A DNA stretch of 64,000 nucleotides from Glaciecola sp. UBA2563 (GTDB taxonomy: Bacteria; Pseudomonadota; Gammaproteobacteria; Enterobacterales; Alteromonadaceae): assembly GCA_002340325.1 (NCBI GenBank), contig DDLV01000008.1, positions 20,946 through 84,945 on the forward strand. Reading direction: 5' to 3'. Both the position numbers and the translations under genes were made by a program. The stretch's first letter is position 1. Every line of letters begins with the position of its first letter. The notes beneath the pieces were generated by a model. It made no database searches. It saw only the letters and a program-made list of their open reading frames with translations, and had not been told where the DNA came from. Positions 27,062 to 35,897 of this stretch are shown here, one piece after another.

Positions 27062-27087
27062 AAGGTTGCTTAGGCAGCCTTTTTTTA
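27062..27087 (+). terminator. Attenuator-like stem-loop between pqqA and pqqB
   Basis: AAGGTTGC pairs with GCAGCCTT (one G-U pair) around TTAG and is followed by seven T. It lies 32 bases after pqqA and 36 before pqqB. A partial terminator here would give more pqqA transcript than pqqB-F, matching the need for a stoichiometric peptide substrate. Confidence 0.75.
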
Positions 27088-27122
27088 TCTGAAGTTAAAA
27101 TAAACAGTATATAAAAGCAGTT

Positions 27123-28043
27123 ATGCAGATTTTAATATTAGGTTCTGGTGCCGGTGGTGGCGTCCCTCAATGGAATTGCCACTGTCATATATGTTCGGGT
27201 ATTCGCCACGACGAAATTGTCGCTAAGCCTAGAACGCAATCGAGTATCGCCGTGAGTAGTAATGGTGAAGACTGGATATTGATCAACGCTTCCCCCGACC
27301 TTAGACAACAAATCAATGAGACTCCAAAGCTTTGGCCTGAAAAGGGTGTAAAAAGGGGGACGCGCATCCGTTCAATTGTCTTAACTGACAGCCAAATAGA
27401 CCACACTACAGGTCTGTTGACTTTGCGAGAAGGCTTGCCACTTCCGGTTCATTGTACAGATGTTGTATACGAGGATTTGACCACCGGGTTTCCATTATTC
27501 AATATGCTTAAACATTGGCATGGTGGGTTGCAAAGACGCGCAATTGATACTGACCACGAGAGTGAATTTTTCCCTGAAGGCGCGGGTGACCTAACGTTTA
27601 ATCCTGTTGTTCTGGAATCCAATGCTCCACCATATTCAAAGTATCGCGATAACATCGTTCCAGGAAATAACATTGGACTTAAAATAACGAATAAAGTGAC
27701 AGGAAAGGTGTTGTTTTATGCGCCTGGCTGCATGCAAGCAAGTGATTTGGTCAAAGACATGCTAAAGCAAGCGGACTGTGTGTTGTTTGATGGAACTCTG
27801 TGGTTAGATGATGAAATGATAGCTAATGGATTCAGCGAAAGACTTGGCACGCAGATGGGGCATATGCCTGTCAACGGCGATGGTGGTGCAATAGACATGC
27901 TGAATGAATATGATATTAATCGCAAAGTACTTATCCATATCAACAATACAAACCCTGTCCTAAATGAAAATTCAGAAGAAAATGCGTATTTGCAAAGCAA
28001 AGATATTGAGCTTGCCTACGATGGCATGGAAATCAATCTGTAG
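27123..28043 (+). CDS. pqqB: PqqB, PQQ biosynthesis hydroxylase
   Basis: 306 residues of the metallo-beta-lactamase fold. The start ILGSGAGGGVPQWNCHCHIC is diagnostic for PqqB, including the cysteine cluster. Further signature segments are LTDSQIDHTTGLLTLREG and GTQMGHMPVNGDGG. In current models PqqB hydroxylates the cross-linked tyrosine during PQQ assembly. The gene begins 92 bases after pqqA, behind the attenuator-like stem-loop, and is followed 25 bases later by pqqC. The length is normal for the family. Confidence 0.96.
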   Translation: MQILILGSGAGGGVPQWNCHCHICSGIRHDEIVAKPRTQSSIAVSSNGEDWILINASPDLRQQINETPKLWPEKGVKRGTRIRSIVLTDSQIDHTTGLLTLREGLPLPVHCTDVVYEDLTTGFPLFNMLKHWHGGLQRRAIDTDHESEFFPEGAGDLTFNPVVLESNAPPYSKYRDNIVPGNNIGLKITNKVTGKVLFYAPGCMQASDLVKDMLKQADCVLFDGTLWLDDEMIANGFSERLGTQMGHMPVNGDGGAIDMLNEYDINRKVLIHINNTNPVLNENSEENAYLQSKDIELAYDGMEINL

Positions 28044-28068
28044 TGGATAAAGTAGACAAGGAAACCCA

Positions 28069-28830
28069 ATGAGCACTAGCGAAACACCACTGAGCCGAGA
28101 CGCGTTTGAACAAGCTCTCAGAGCAAAGGAGAAGTACTACCATATTAATCATCCATTTCACAAACGGATGAATGAGGGTAAGTGCAGTAAAGAAGAAATT
28201 CAGGGTTGGGTTGCTAACAGACTTTACTATCAAATTGCGATTCCGGTCAAAGATGCTGCAGTACTGTCAAATTGCCCTGACATGGAAACACGCCGTAAGT
28301 GGATTCAACGTATTATCGATCACGATGGCCGAGAAGGTGATGATACGCTTGGCGGAATAGAAGCTTGGTTGCGTCTTGGCGAATCCGTCGGGCTTAATCG
28401 AGAAGAAATGTTGGACGAAACGCATCTTTTACCTTCGGTGAAGTTTGCTGTTGGTGCTTATGTGAATTTTGTGAGAAGGGCTAGTTGGGAGGAAGCTGCT
28501 TGTTCGTCGCTTACTGAAATGTTCGCACCAAAGATACATCAAAGTCGCCTTGATACTTGGCCTGATCATTACAAATGGATTGATCCTGAGGGCTTTAAAT
28601 ATTTTCAAATGCGTTTAAGTCAAGCAAGAAGGGACGTGCAGCATGGTCTGCAGATTACGTTGGATCATTTTACAACGTACAAACAGCAGCAAGATGCGTT
28701 AAACATATTGCAGTTTAAACTGGATATTCTGTGGACGATAGCAGATGCTATTTGTCTTGCTTACGAGCATAAAAGGGTACCTTTTGATGGCATTGCAAAT
28801 CAAGAAATTTGCCATAAAGGAATGCTATAA
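28069..28830 (+). CDS. pqqC: PqqC, pyrroloquinoline-quinone synthase
   Basis: 253 residues, all-helical haem-oxygenase-like fold. Recognised by YYHINHPFHKRMNEGKCSKE at the start, then ANRLYYQIAIPVKDAAVLSN and IDHDGREGDDTLGGIEAWLR. It catalyses the last step, ring closure and eight-electron oxidation of the intermediate with oxygen and without a bound cofactor. The gene is packed between pqqB and pqqD (2-base gap to the latter). Length and motifs are normal. Confidence 0.96.
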   Translation: MSTSETPLSRDAFEQALRAKEKYYHINHPFHKRMNEGKCSKEEIQGWVANRLYYQIAIPVKDAAVLSNCPDMETRRKWIQRIIDHDGREGDDTLGGIEAWLRLGESVGLNREEMLDETHLLPSVKFAVGAYVNFVRRASWEEAACSSLTEMFAPKIHQSRLDTWPDHYKWIDPEGFKYFQMRLSQARRDVQHGLQITLDHFTTYKQQQDALNILQFKLDILWTIADAICLAYEHKRVPFDGIANQEICHKGML

Positions 28831-28832
28831 CT

Positions 28833-29093
28833 ATGTCGTTGAAAATGAACCCGCTGTATCGATTACAGTATGAAAAAGCGCAAAATGGGCATGTGTTACT
28901 CTTTCCTGAAGGCATGGTAAAATTGAGCGAATCTGCCGCAGAAATTCTATTGCAGGTGGATGGTGAACGAACCGAAACAGATATTAAAAGTGCTTTGAGA
29001 GACAAGTTTCCAGATGCGCCAGAAGACATGGAGCAGGATATTGATGAATTTCTTAGCCACGCAAAAGAAAAGAACTGGGTGTTAGATGAGTAG
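28833..29093 (+). CDS. pqqD: PqqD, peptide chaperone for PqqA
   Basis: 86 residues with the PqqD/RRE fold signature: PLYRLQYEKAQNGHVLLFPEG, LSESAAEILLQVDGERTETD and a final wing helix. It binds PqqA and presents it to PqqE. The start is 2 bases after the pqqC stop, and the end overlaps pqqE by 8 bases (ATGAGTAG), so PqqD and PqqE are probably coupled. The length matches stand-alone PqqD proteins. Confidence 0.95.
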   Translation: MSLKMNPLYRLQYEKAQNGHVLLFPEGMVKLSESAAEILLQVDGERTETDIKSALRDKFPDAPEDMEQDIDEFLSHAKEKNWVLDE

Positions 29094-30210
29094 TGAATCA
29101 GCACAAATTGGCACGCCGTTTTGGCTGTTGGCAGAGCTGACATATCAGTGTCCGCTGCATTGCCCGTATTGTTCTAACCCCGTCAATATGGATGCTGAAA
29201 ACGCCGAAATCGATACGCAGCAGTGGCTAAAAGTACTTTCAGATGCACGTGAGATGGGGGCTGTACAACTTGGCTTCTCTGGTGGCGAGCCATTAATGCG
29301 CAAAGATTTAGAGACACTGGTAAAACATGCCAGTGAACTTGGTTTTTATACCAACTTGATTACCTCTGGTATCGGTTTGACTGAAAAACGCATAAAAGCG
29401 CTAAAAGAAGCTGGACTTGATCACGTACAGTTGAGCTTTCAAGCAGCAAATGCAGAAGAAAACGACCTTATTGGAAACAAGCGCCACTCATTTGAGCAAA
29501 AGCAGAAAGTTGCTAGGTTAATTAAGAAATATGATTACCCAATGGTCCTGAACTTTTGTATCACTGCGCAAAACATCGCACAAATGCCTGATGTCATGGA
29601 TCTTAGCTGTGAATTGCAGGCAGACTTTGTTGAGCTTGCCACTGTTCAGTACTATGGATGGGCGTATGAGAACCGTGAACATCTACTGCCCACCAAACAG
29701 CAATTGACGACTGCAGAAACTTATGTGAATCAGTTCCGGGACGGTCAAGAGGGGCAAGGTCCAAAATTCATTTTTGTGACGCCAGACTACTACGAAGTTC
29801 GCCCCAAAGCCTGCATGAATGGGTGGGGTACGACGTTTTTGACCGTTACGCCAGATGGCACATGTTTACCTTGTCACAGCGCAAAGATCCTTCCTTTGAC
29901 TTTTCCTAATGTTAAAGAACAGTCCGTGCAAGATATTTGGCACAATGACTTTAGCTTTAATCATTTTCGTGGCGATGATTGGATGCCTAGCCCTTGTAAA
30001 GACTGCGATGAAAAGCATATCGATTTTGGTGGATGTAGATGCCAAGCGTTTATGCTGACAGGGGATATGTATAAAACAGATCCCGTTTGCAGTAAATCTC
30101 CTGATCACCACCTTATTCAAAGCGCGATTGCGAATGCAGGTGAATCAACAGATAAGCCCCTTAGATATCGCGTTCTGAAAAAGGACAAAATTCCTGTCAA
30201 AACTGTTTAA
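29086..30210 (+). CDS. pqqE: PqqE, radical SAM PqqA cross-linking enzyme
   Basis: 374 residues. The radical SAM cluster motif is C22-x3-C26-x2-C29 (YQCPLHCPYCSNP), followed by GFSGGEPLMRKDLE. The C-terminal SPASM region has the auxiliary iron-sulfur cysteines (CLPCHSAKILP, then PCKDCDEKHIDFGGCRCQ). It makes the Glu-Tyr carbon-carbon bond in PqqA. The gene overlaps pqqD by 8 bases and is followed 18 bases later by the pqqF-like gene. Confidence 0.96.
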   Translation: MSSESAQIGTPFWLLAELTYQCPLHCPYCSNPVNMDAENAEIDTQQWLKVLSDAREMGAVQLGFSGGEPLMRKDLETLVKHASELGFYTNLITSGIGLTEKRIKALKEAGLDHVQLSFQAANAEENDLIGNKRHSFEQKQKVARLIKKYDYPMVLNFCITAQNIAQMPDVMDLSCELQADFVELATVQYYGWAYENREHLLPTKQQLTTAETYVNQFRDGQEGQGPKFIFVTPDYYEVRPKACMNGWGTTFLTVTPDGTCLPCHSAKILPLTFPNVKEQSVQDIWHNDFSFNHFRGDDWMPSPCKDCDEKHIDFGGCRCQAFMLTGDMYKTDPVCSKSPDHHLIQSAIANAGESTDKPLRYRVLKKDKIPVKTV

Positions 30211-30228
30211 GCTTATAAGGCCGGTTGA

Positions 30229-31698
30229 ATGAAGCGGTTGTATGTTGATGCTGATGCAGAAGATTTCCGAGAAGCCAATGCAGAAGGTCAACTGGATGAC
30301 CATGAACAGTGTTACGCAGCGGTCTTTGCAATAAAAACTCCAATCAATGATCACTCCGGACTCGCACACTTGGTTGAACATATGGTGTTTAGAGGCTCAA
30401 AAAAGTATCCCTGCTCGCATGAGCTTTTTGTTATCAATCACCTGTTACCCGCAAACATTAATGCATCAACGCAAAACGGCTATACCTTCTACTTTTTTAA
30501 AACAACCGAAATTTCACTTTTTTATCCTTTGCTTGATTATTTGGTACAAGGGATAGTGCAAATCAATTATCGGGAGAGTGAGTTAATCCTCGAAAGAGAC
30601 GGTGTATTGCATCAAGAACTACAGATGTATGAAGCGATGGAGGAGTATCAGCTATACGCAAGTGCTCTTCGAGGTGATGAATCACCAGAGAACAATTATC
30701 ACTACGGTGGTTTTACGGATACGATGTCCAAAAATACACTGCAACAGCTCCGCCAGTACAAAACGCGATATTATCAGCCGGATGACATGACGTTACTGTG
30801 CTCAGGACGCGGTATAGATATGCGCCGTGTTGAACAATGTACAAACGTATCCATCAATGAGTCTCAAATCTCTTTACATGACAAACATGTTCGACAATCC
30901 AAAAGTGGACTTGAAACTAAATTCGAAACTAAACGCAATGCCACGTCACCTGAGGTGGTAATTACTTGGCGAGTGCACTGCACTTATCTAACTTCTTTGG
31001 AAAATACATTAAACCTAATCCAAAAGCATCTTCCAAAGGATAACAGGATTTTTATTGATCCAGAAACAAATAACGCTGATGAGGTTGCACTAAGACTTGT
31101 CACTTTAAACCCTGAACAATCAAAAGAGATCGTGACAGACTGTCTGCAAACCCTTTATAGTGACGATGTTTCAACATATAACATCGGCAAATTAGATCCA
31201 CAGATAAAACGACTTATATCCTACTTTATTAAAGTAAAGGGTCTTACGCCGGTTCGACCAGAAAAACTTACTAAAACGGCTATGCCACTAGCAAGTGAAA
31301 GCTTTTTGAATCGCATAGAACCCTCGGAAATTGTGCCTTTTAATTGTACACCTTTATTGATGCAATCTTCGTTCTGCTCATCACTATCAAAATACGTTTC
31401 AGTTGAAAACCTGCCGATTTTGCCGAAGTTGTTTCATTCACTCGCGACTCGATTATCTTCTGAAAAATGCTTTATTGCAGAAGGCGCACATTGGTTATAT
31501 TTAATTCAAGAAGAAGAGCTGTTGCAAACTGCTAATACTCTACTCGCTGCAGAATTCTGGTCACCGAGACTGAGGGGTGAGCTTTACGCTATGGGTGTTA
31601 GTCTATTAGACGGACGATACTTTCTTTACGGTGCTCAGGACAAAATGGTCAACAGTCGAGAAGAGTGGTTATTCAGAATTAGACAAAGTGCACGATGA
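30229..31698 (+). CDS. pqqF: PqqF-like M16 zinc peptidase, short form
   Basis: 489 residues. The inverzincin motif H47-LVE-H51 (GLAHLVEHMVFRG) and the distant Glu130 (LHQELQMYE) form a complete zinc site. PqqF or a PqqF/G pair releases the cross-linked dipeptide from PqqA. Pseudomonas PqqF is considerably longer (about 760 residues), so this form lacks much of the C-terminal half. In-frame codons after the TGA stop continue for 36 more codons (KKVFPSKDGISLVYYQALHK and on), which could be a fortuitous run. The gene ends the pqq operon. The role is supported by motif and position. Confidence 0.85.
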   Translation: MKRLYVDADAEDFREANAEGQLDDHEQCYAAVFAIKTPINDHSGLAHLVEHMVFRGSKKYPCSHELFVINHLLPANINASTQNGYTFYFFKTTEISLFYPLLDYLVQGIVQINYRESELILERDGVLHQELQMYEAMEEYQLYASALRGDESPENNYHYGGFTDTMSKNTLQQLRQYKTRYYQPDDMTLLCSGRGIDMRRVEQCTNVSINESQISLHDKHVRQSKSGLETKFETKRNATSPEVVITWRVHCTYLTSLENTLNLIQKHLPKDNRIFIDPETNNADEVALRLVTLNPEQSKEIVTDCLQTLYSDDVSTYNIGKLDPQIKRLISYFIKVKGLTPVRPEKLTKTAMPLASESFLNRIEPSEIVPFNCTPLLMQSSFCSSLSKYVSVENLPILPKLFHSLATRLSSEKCFIAEGAHWLYLIQEEELLQTANTLLAAEFWSPRLRGELYAMGVSLLDGRYFLYGAQDKMVNSREEWLFRIRQSAR

Positions 31699-32058
31699 AA
31701 AAAGGTCTTTCCATCGAAAGATGGAATCTCTTTGGTCTACTACCAAGCGTTGCACAAGCGCTTTTTTAGATATAGAGGCAGCTCAACGAGACCCCACTTT
31801 TCAATGGAGTGACGCTTCTTCGTAGTGCGTTAAGGGGGGGGACTTTTCTTCGCCGAAAAATAACCTAATCAATTTGATACATTAGTATTATCACTCGTAT
31901 TTATGTTGAAATTAAATACCTGTATTAAGTAATAAAAACAAAGAGATACATGAAAATTCCTTCTAAAGTATAGGTCTGCTTCAACAAAAGTACAATAACG
32001 TAATTTGTAGCTTTCAATATAATAATAGCATTCGATTAACACGGGCTATAGAATCATT
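31699..32058. other. Intergenic region before the cytochrome gene
   Basis: A hairpin TTCCATC-GAAA-GATGGAA (31709-31726) follows the pqqF stop but has no T-run. A run of eight G at 31834-31841 and a small hairpin TTTTC/GAAAA (31844-31860) come next. The regulon operator lies at 31955. No further gene is supported. Confidence 0.5.
31955..31972 (-). promoter_or_regulatory. Regulon operator before the cytochrome gene
   Basis: The top strand reads AATTCCTTC-TAAA-GTATA: one mismatch to AATTCCTAC with the same 4-base spacer, 86 bases before the ATG at 32059. Confidence 0.55.
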
Positions 32059-32559
32059 ATGAAATTCAAGACATTAGCGATATTGATCGCTTTAAGTAGC
32101 ACACTCTGCATAGCGGGCAAAGTATACTCACACGGTAACGTGTTACCTCAAGGCGCAGACAGTTCTGAAATGCCCGATATTGAAGGCGGTGACGAAGACG
32201 AAGATGGTTGGGTTTTTGAAAATCCGTATCGCAGTACCGATGGGGAATTAAAAGAACAAATCGTCAAGTTTGGAGAGTCGGCTTATGCAAACAACTGCGC
32301 CGGCTGCCATGGACTTCACGCACAGTCAGGCGGTATTAACCCCGATTTGAGAAAGCTAGACCCTGAAAATTTTGAAGATGACGAATGGTACGTTGAGCGT
32401 CTTCGCTTTGGTTCTGCTAAGGGCATGCCTGCATTAGGTGGAATCCCAGAAGGTCAAAGCGCTCCAATCTTAGATCAAAAAACACTCTGGTCTATAAAAA
32501 CGTACGTTGAACAACGTCGTGTTGTTGCCATTGAAGAAGGCGAGATAGAAGGCGAATAA
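32059..32559 (+). CDS. pedF: PedF-type cytochrome c-550
   Basis: 166 residues with a signal peptide (to about residue 24) and a mature N-terminus SHGNVLPQGADSSEMPD typical of PedF. One haem motif, C80-AGC-H84, and a probable distal methionine in GSAKGMPALGG are visible. It accepts electrons from the quinoprotein alcohol dehydrogenase in the periplasm and passes them to the respiratory chain. An acidic stretch (EGGDEDEDG, 42-50) looks unusually rich in Asp/Glu. The gene has its own operator copy and stands alone after the pqq operon. ExaB is the functional counterpart in P. aeruginosa. Confidence 0.9.
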   Translation: MKFKTLAILIALSSTLCIAGKVYSHGNVLPQGADSSEMPDIEGGDEDEDGWVFENPYRSTDGELKEQIVKFGESAYANNCAGCHGLHAQSGGINPDLRKLDPENFEDDEWYVERLRFGSAKGMPALGGIPEGQSAPILDQKTLWSIKTYVEQRRVVAIEEGEIEGE

Positions 32560-32980
32560 ACCGCATTAAAGTTTACTTTGATATAGTTCTCTTTAAATCT
32601 TTTCCAGCAATTCTATAAAGATGCCCATAATATTATGGGCATCTTCTGTAGTCGCTTCTGTAAAATTTGAAAATTGCGTTCTACACATATACCGTCATTA
32701 CACGGTTGATATTCGCTGACCACTGTCTTTGTAGTTACTAGCGGAAAGTGAGCAAGTTTTGCTACCAGCTTTCAGTCAGCATTATCTTTATACCTGCCTC
32801 CAAAAACGGCATCAATTGTAATAAAAATGTAAATATATGATTTAATTAAAGTTAAATTGGAAAGCTCCATTTCATTTTTGAAGTTAGTCCCGTTATTAAA
32901 GCAAAATAAAAATTAGCCGATTTTTAATCAAGTATTGGTTTTTCACAGTAAAAACTTAAAAAAAGTAAGGCTTTTAAAAA
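32560..32980. other. Intergenic region with a perfect 28-base palindrome
   Basis: At 32618-32645 AAGATGCCCATAAT is followed directly by its exact complement. It could be a terminator for the cytochrome gene, although the T-run is short, or a protein-binding site. The remaining 330 bases are AT-rich with no gene, repeat or clear promoter that I can support. Confidence 0.5.
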
Positions 32981-33397
32981 ATGAGTGTCAACACGTTCCA
33001 TTTTTATTTGCGATGTTTAACCACAATTGAAAAGCAAATCGTACCAAGAAACGAAGCGAATAATCGCTTTATCAATGAGTACGTCAAATCGCTGCAAGGC
33101 AAGATTGATTCGGCGAAAGATGCAATGGAGCAAGCCGTTGAGCGACTCAACGTATTTAGTGAGCAACGAGAAAACATACTCAACGATATGTCCTATGCTG
33201 CTGTTGTTATGTCACAAATGTTCATTGAGGAAGAACTAGAGCTTGATGATGAGGCGCTATGGTGGCGAGAAATGGCGAAACATCAAATCAACTTTAAACA
33301 TGAATTGCTCGTCATTCATTGGAAGAGAGAACGCGAGCCCGCTTACAGACAAGCAGTTAATATCGCACTGGGAGAAGCTTCGCCGTTTAAAGAATAG
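32981..33397 (+). CDS. Small helical protein of unknown function
   Basis: 138 residues, soluble, rich in charged helices; the stretch from about residue 35 to 75 (VKSLQGKIDSAKDAMEQAVE) looks like a coiled coil. No signal peptide, membrane segment or known domain was seen. AGTAAGG lies some 10 bases before the ATG. The gene stands alone between the cytochrome and a convergent response-regulator gene. Codon structure and ribosome site suggest it is real. Confidence 0.6.
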   Translation: MSVNTFHFYLRCLTTIEKQIVPRNEANNRFINEYVKSLQGKIDSAKDAMEQAVERLNVFSEQRENILNDMSYAAVVMSQMFIEEELELDDEALWWREMAKHQINFKHELLVIHWKREREPAYRQAVNIALGEASPFKE

Positions 33398-33467
33398 TTA
33401 ACTCTGTCTTAAACGGATTTTTCTTGAACTGACGTATTATCTGAAATTGTCTCAATTTAATCTGACA

Positions 33468-34100
33468 TTATTCGGCAACAAGCCCATTATCAATTGCATA
33501 CCTCACCAATTCAGCGAGGTTATCAATTTCTAATTTTGACTTTATGTTTCTGCGATGGGCATCAACAGTACGAGTACTTATGCACAGTGAATTCGCGATT
33601 TCTTTGCTCGATTTACCACCCGCAATATGTCCTAAAATCACCTGCTCTCGCGTTGTCAGACGATTGTCCACTTGTTCATTTGGACTGTCCATTAACGCTT
33701 TTGCGACTGAACTACTAAAGTAGGAGTTACCTGAGGCAACCGTTTTAATTGCGTGATAAACCTCCTCAGAATGGGTATCTTTGAGCACGTAACCAGACGC
33801 GCCGACACGCATCGCAGTAGAGACAAATTCCTTGGAATCATGCATGCTGAAAATAAGCACACGTGTCTGCGGCAACGTTTCCTTTAAGATTTCGGTAGCG
33901 TCCAGACCATTAAGCGACGGCATGCTGATGTCCATCAATACAACATCAGGTTGTTTTTCGATGGCTTCGCTAAGCGCGTTGTTACCGTCATTCACAACGC
34001 CAACAATTTCTATATCATCATAAAATGATAGACAAGAACTTAGCCCGTCTTGGACCATTGGGTGATCGTCAACAAGCATTACTTTGATTGTTTTATTCAT
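33468..34100 (-). CDS. NarL/FixJ response regulator of the TRAP region
   Basis: 210 residues: receiver with VDDHPMVQDGL and phosphoacceptor D57 (LMDISMPSLNG), and a LuxR helix-turn-helix (LTTREQVILGHIAGGKSSKE, then ISTRTVDAHRRNIKSKLE). Its start overlaps the end of the kinase gene by 8 bases on the same strand, so kinase and regulator form one operon. The TRAP transporter genes lie 2 kb away in the opposite direction, with a direct-repeat operator candidate upstream, and are the probable target. Confidence 0.88.
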   Translation of the reverse strand: MNKTIKVMLVDDHPMVQDGLSSCLSFYDDIEIVGVVNDGNNALSEAIEKQPDVVLMDISMPSLNGLDATEILKETLPQTRVLIFSMHDSKEFVSTAMRVGASGYVLKDTHSEEVYHAIKTVASGNSYFSSSVAKALMDSPNEQVDNRLTTREQVILGHIAGGKSSKEIANSLCISTRTVDAHRRNIKSKLEIDNLAELVRYAIDNGLVAE

Positions 34101-35505
34101 TAATGGACCTTCTCTGATGCGATTGTTGACGATTGTAATGGTTTACGAAAGCACTTTTGGGGATTTTTGCAGTCACAGTTGTGCCATCTGCTCCCGCATC
34201 GATATTGAAAACACCATTGTGATACTCGATTCGCTCGGCTAAATTTCTAATGCCGATGCCTTTATGTGATGACTGACCTTCTTTTTTGATGTTCGTGTTG
34301 CCGATGCCATTGTCACAAATGGTCAGCGTTAACCAGTCGTCCTTAACTTCTAAATCAATCGTCGCTAGCGTTGCATGTGAGTGTTTTTCGATATTGACAA
34401 GCGACTCCTGAACAACGCGGTAGAGCGTGGTATTAATGGGGTCTGGTAGCAACTTGCGCAGTGCCGGTTTGTTAATATGTATTGCTATCCCTGTGCGTTC
34501 AGAAAATTCGATACCTAACTGTTCCATTGCATCGGATAGTCCTAACTCATCTAAAATAGTCGGGTGTAGATGGTAGGATATTCGTCGGATTTCCCCAATC
34601 GTGTTGACCAGGTTCTTTTCAGCTTTTGCTAAGGGTTCGGGTTTCTCAATGGCTTTTTGTTTAAGGACTAATCCAGTGGCCTCCAATGAGTATTTAATGG
34701 ATACAAGCATCTGTACTATGCCATCGTGGAGCTCTCTGGAAATATGCCGTTGTTCCTCTTCTTGAATGTGAATGATTTTCTGATCTAACGCATGAATTTT
34801 TTCTTCAGTTTCCTTTTTCTGAGTAAAATTGACCACAATTCCAAAACCAAATATCAAAAATATCGCCGACAACGTAATAATCAATATCGTTAAACGCGTG
34901 CTATCAACCTGCTGATCTATGGCATTTTGGATGGTTTGAAGCTGCTCATTAACACTGTCTAGATATACGCCCGTGCCCAACATCCATTTCCATTTAGGAA
35001 AGAAACGTGAATAACTGATTTTTTCTGTAATTTGTTCAGTTGAGGGCTGATTCCAAAAGTATCGATAGTAGTCGCCACCATTTTTCGCATTTTCAATCAG
35101 TATTTGGATGGTGGGTTCACCGTTTTGTCCTCTTAGGTCCAAGAAGTTTTGACCAACGCGATAGGGTTCTGTTGGATGTACAACACTAGTGCCGTCTTCG
35201 TGGTAGACAAAAAAGTATCCATCGTCTCCGTCGTAGATGAGCGTCGAAAGTATATCCGCAACCTGTTTTTGCTTCATCGGGTCGTCTTTGGCTGAGCTAG
35301 CATAAATTGAATCGACAGAAGCCATTGCGATTTCAGTGTAGTTTTTTAGTTCTTGCTGTTTTTGCTGAATTAAGAATGTTTCAAGTGCAGCAAGATTTTG
35401 TTGGGATAAGCTTCGGTATTGATCACTTACCATAAAGAATATAAATATGGCGGTGAGTGCGACATAAAAAACCGCAAACAACTGTGTTTTAAAAGAGAGC
35501 GACAT
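34093..35505 (-). CDS. Cache-domain sensor histidine kinase
   Basis: 470 residues. The first membrane helix (about 9-26) is followed by a periplasmic single Cache domain (about 35-195: GYFFVYHEDGTSVVHPTEPY, then FPKWKWMLGTGVYLD), a second helix (about 205-226), a short coiled linker, HisKA_3 with H260 (ISRELHDGIVQML) and HATPase (VVQESLVNIEKHSHA, ICDNGIGN, GIGIRNLAERIEYH). Cache domains of this type bind small organic acids. With the adjacent TakP-like TRAP system, the likely signal is a 2-oxo or related carboxylic acid (inference). Confidence 0.88.
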   Translation of the reverse strand: MSLSFKTQLFAVFYVALTAIFIFFMVSDQYRSLSQQNLAALETFLIQQKQQELKNYTEIAMASVDSIYASSAKDDPMKQKQVADILSTLIYDGDDGYFFVYHEDGTSVVHPTEPYRVGQNFLDLRGQNGEPTIQILIENAKNGGDYYRYFWNQPSTEQITEKISYSRFFPKWKWMLGTGVYLDSVNEQLQTIQNAIDQQVDSTRLTILIITLSAIFLIFGFGIVVNFTQKKETEEKIHALDQKIIHIQEEEQRHISRELHDGIVQMLVSIKYSLEATGLVLKQKAIEKPEPLAKAEKNLVNTIGEIRRISYHLHPTILDELGLSDAMEQLGIEFSERTGIAIHINKPALRKLLPDPINTTLYRVVQESLVNIEKHSHATLATIDLEVKDDWLTLTICDNGIGNTNIKKEGQSSHKGIGIRNLAERIEYHNGVFNIDAGADGTTVTAKIPKSAFVNHYNRQQSHQRRSINE

Positions 35506-35607
35506 ATCTTAGGTCTCTGATGTAAAAGCTATTTGCATGTGTTGCGTTAGCTTTTGTTACTTAAAGTGATTTGTTACAGACCTCATGAGATTCTGTTTGC
35601 GTTAAAA

Positions 35608-35733
35608 ATGGAGCTAGCTGCGGTCATGTTCACATGTAAAAGACGCTCGAGGACATCCCTGTTCGCTCGGACTCGCGCGTCCATGCGCTCGTAAGCTTTT
35701 ACATGCAAACATGCCTCCGCTTAAACGCTCCAT
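35608..35733. repeat. Structured intergenic repeat, family B copy 1
   Basis: Nested pairing: ATGGAGC/GCTCCAT outermost (35608-35614 with 35727-35733), then GCGGTCATGTT with its partner near 35707-35720, then ACATGTAAAAG with CTTTTACATG. The loop holds CTCGCGCGTCCATGCGCTC and a CATCCCTGT segment shared with copies at 59977 and 63915. It lies in the long gap between the kinase and TRAP genes. Confidence 0.8.
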
Positions 35734-35897
35734 TGTTAAGGCGAACTGCATCAATCAAAAGCTAATATCGCGTGCAAGGCTTCGCGAAGTCCGTTACCTG
35801 ATTGATGTTAAAATTTTGCTAAATAAAATACAAACATCAATCGGATACTTTACATGCATTTTACGCTTCTTCCATTTTATTAATACAAAGGTCTTAG

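Noticed and set aside
31696..31806. Read-through extension of the PqqF-like protein
   Set aside because: A plain TGA ends the frame; no recoding signal is visible and the zinc site is complete without the extension. Kept only as a remark.
31834..31841. Run of eight G as a phase-variation tract
   Set aside because: It lies outside any gene and no frame is restored by changing its length.
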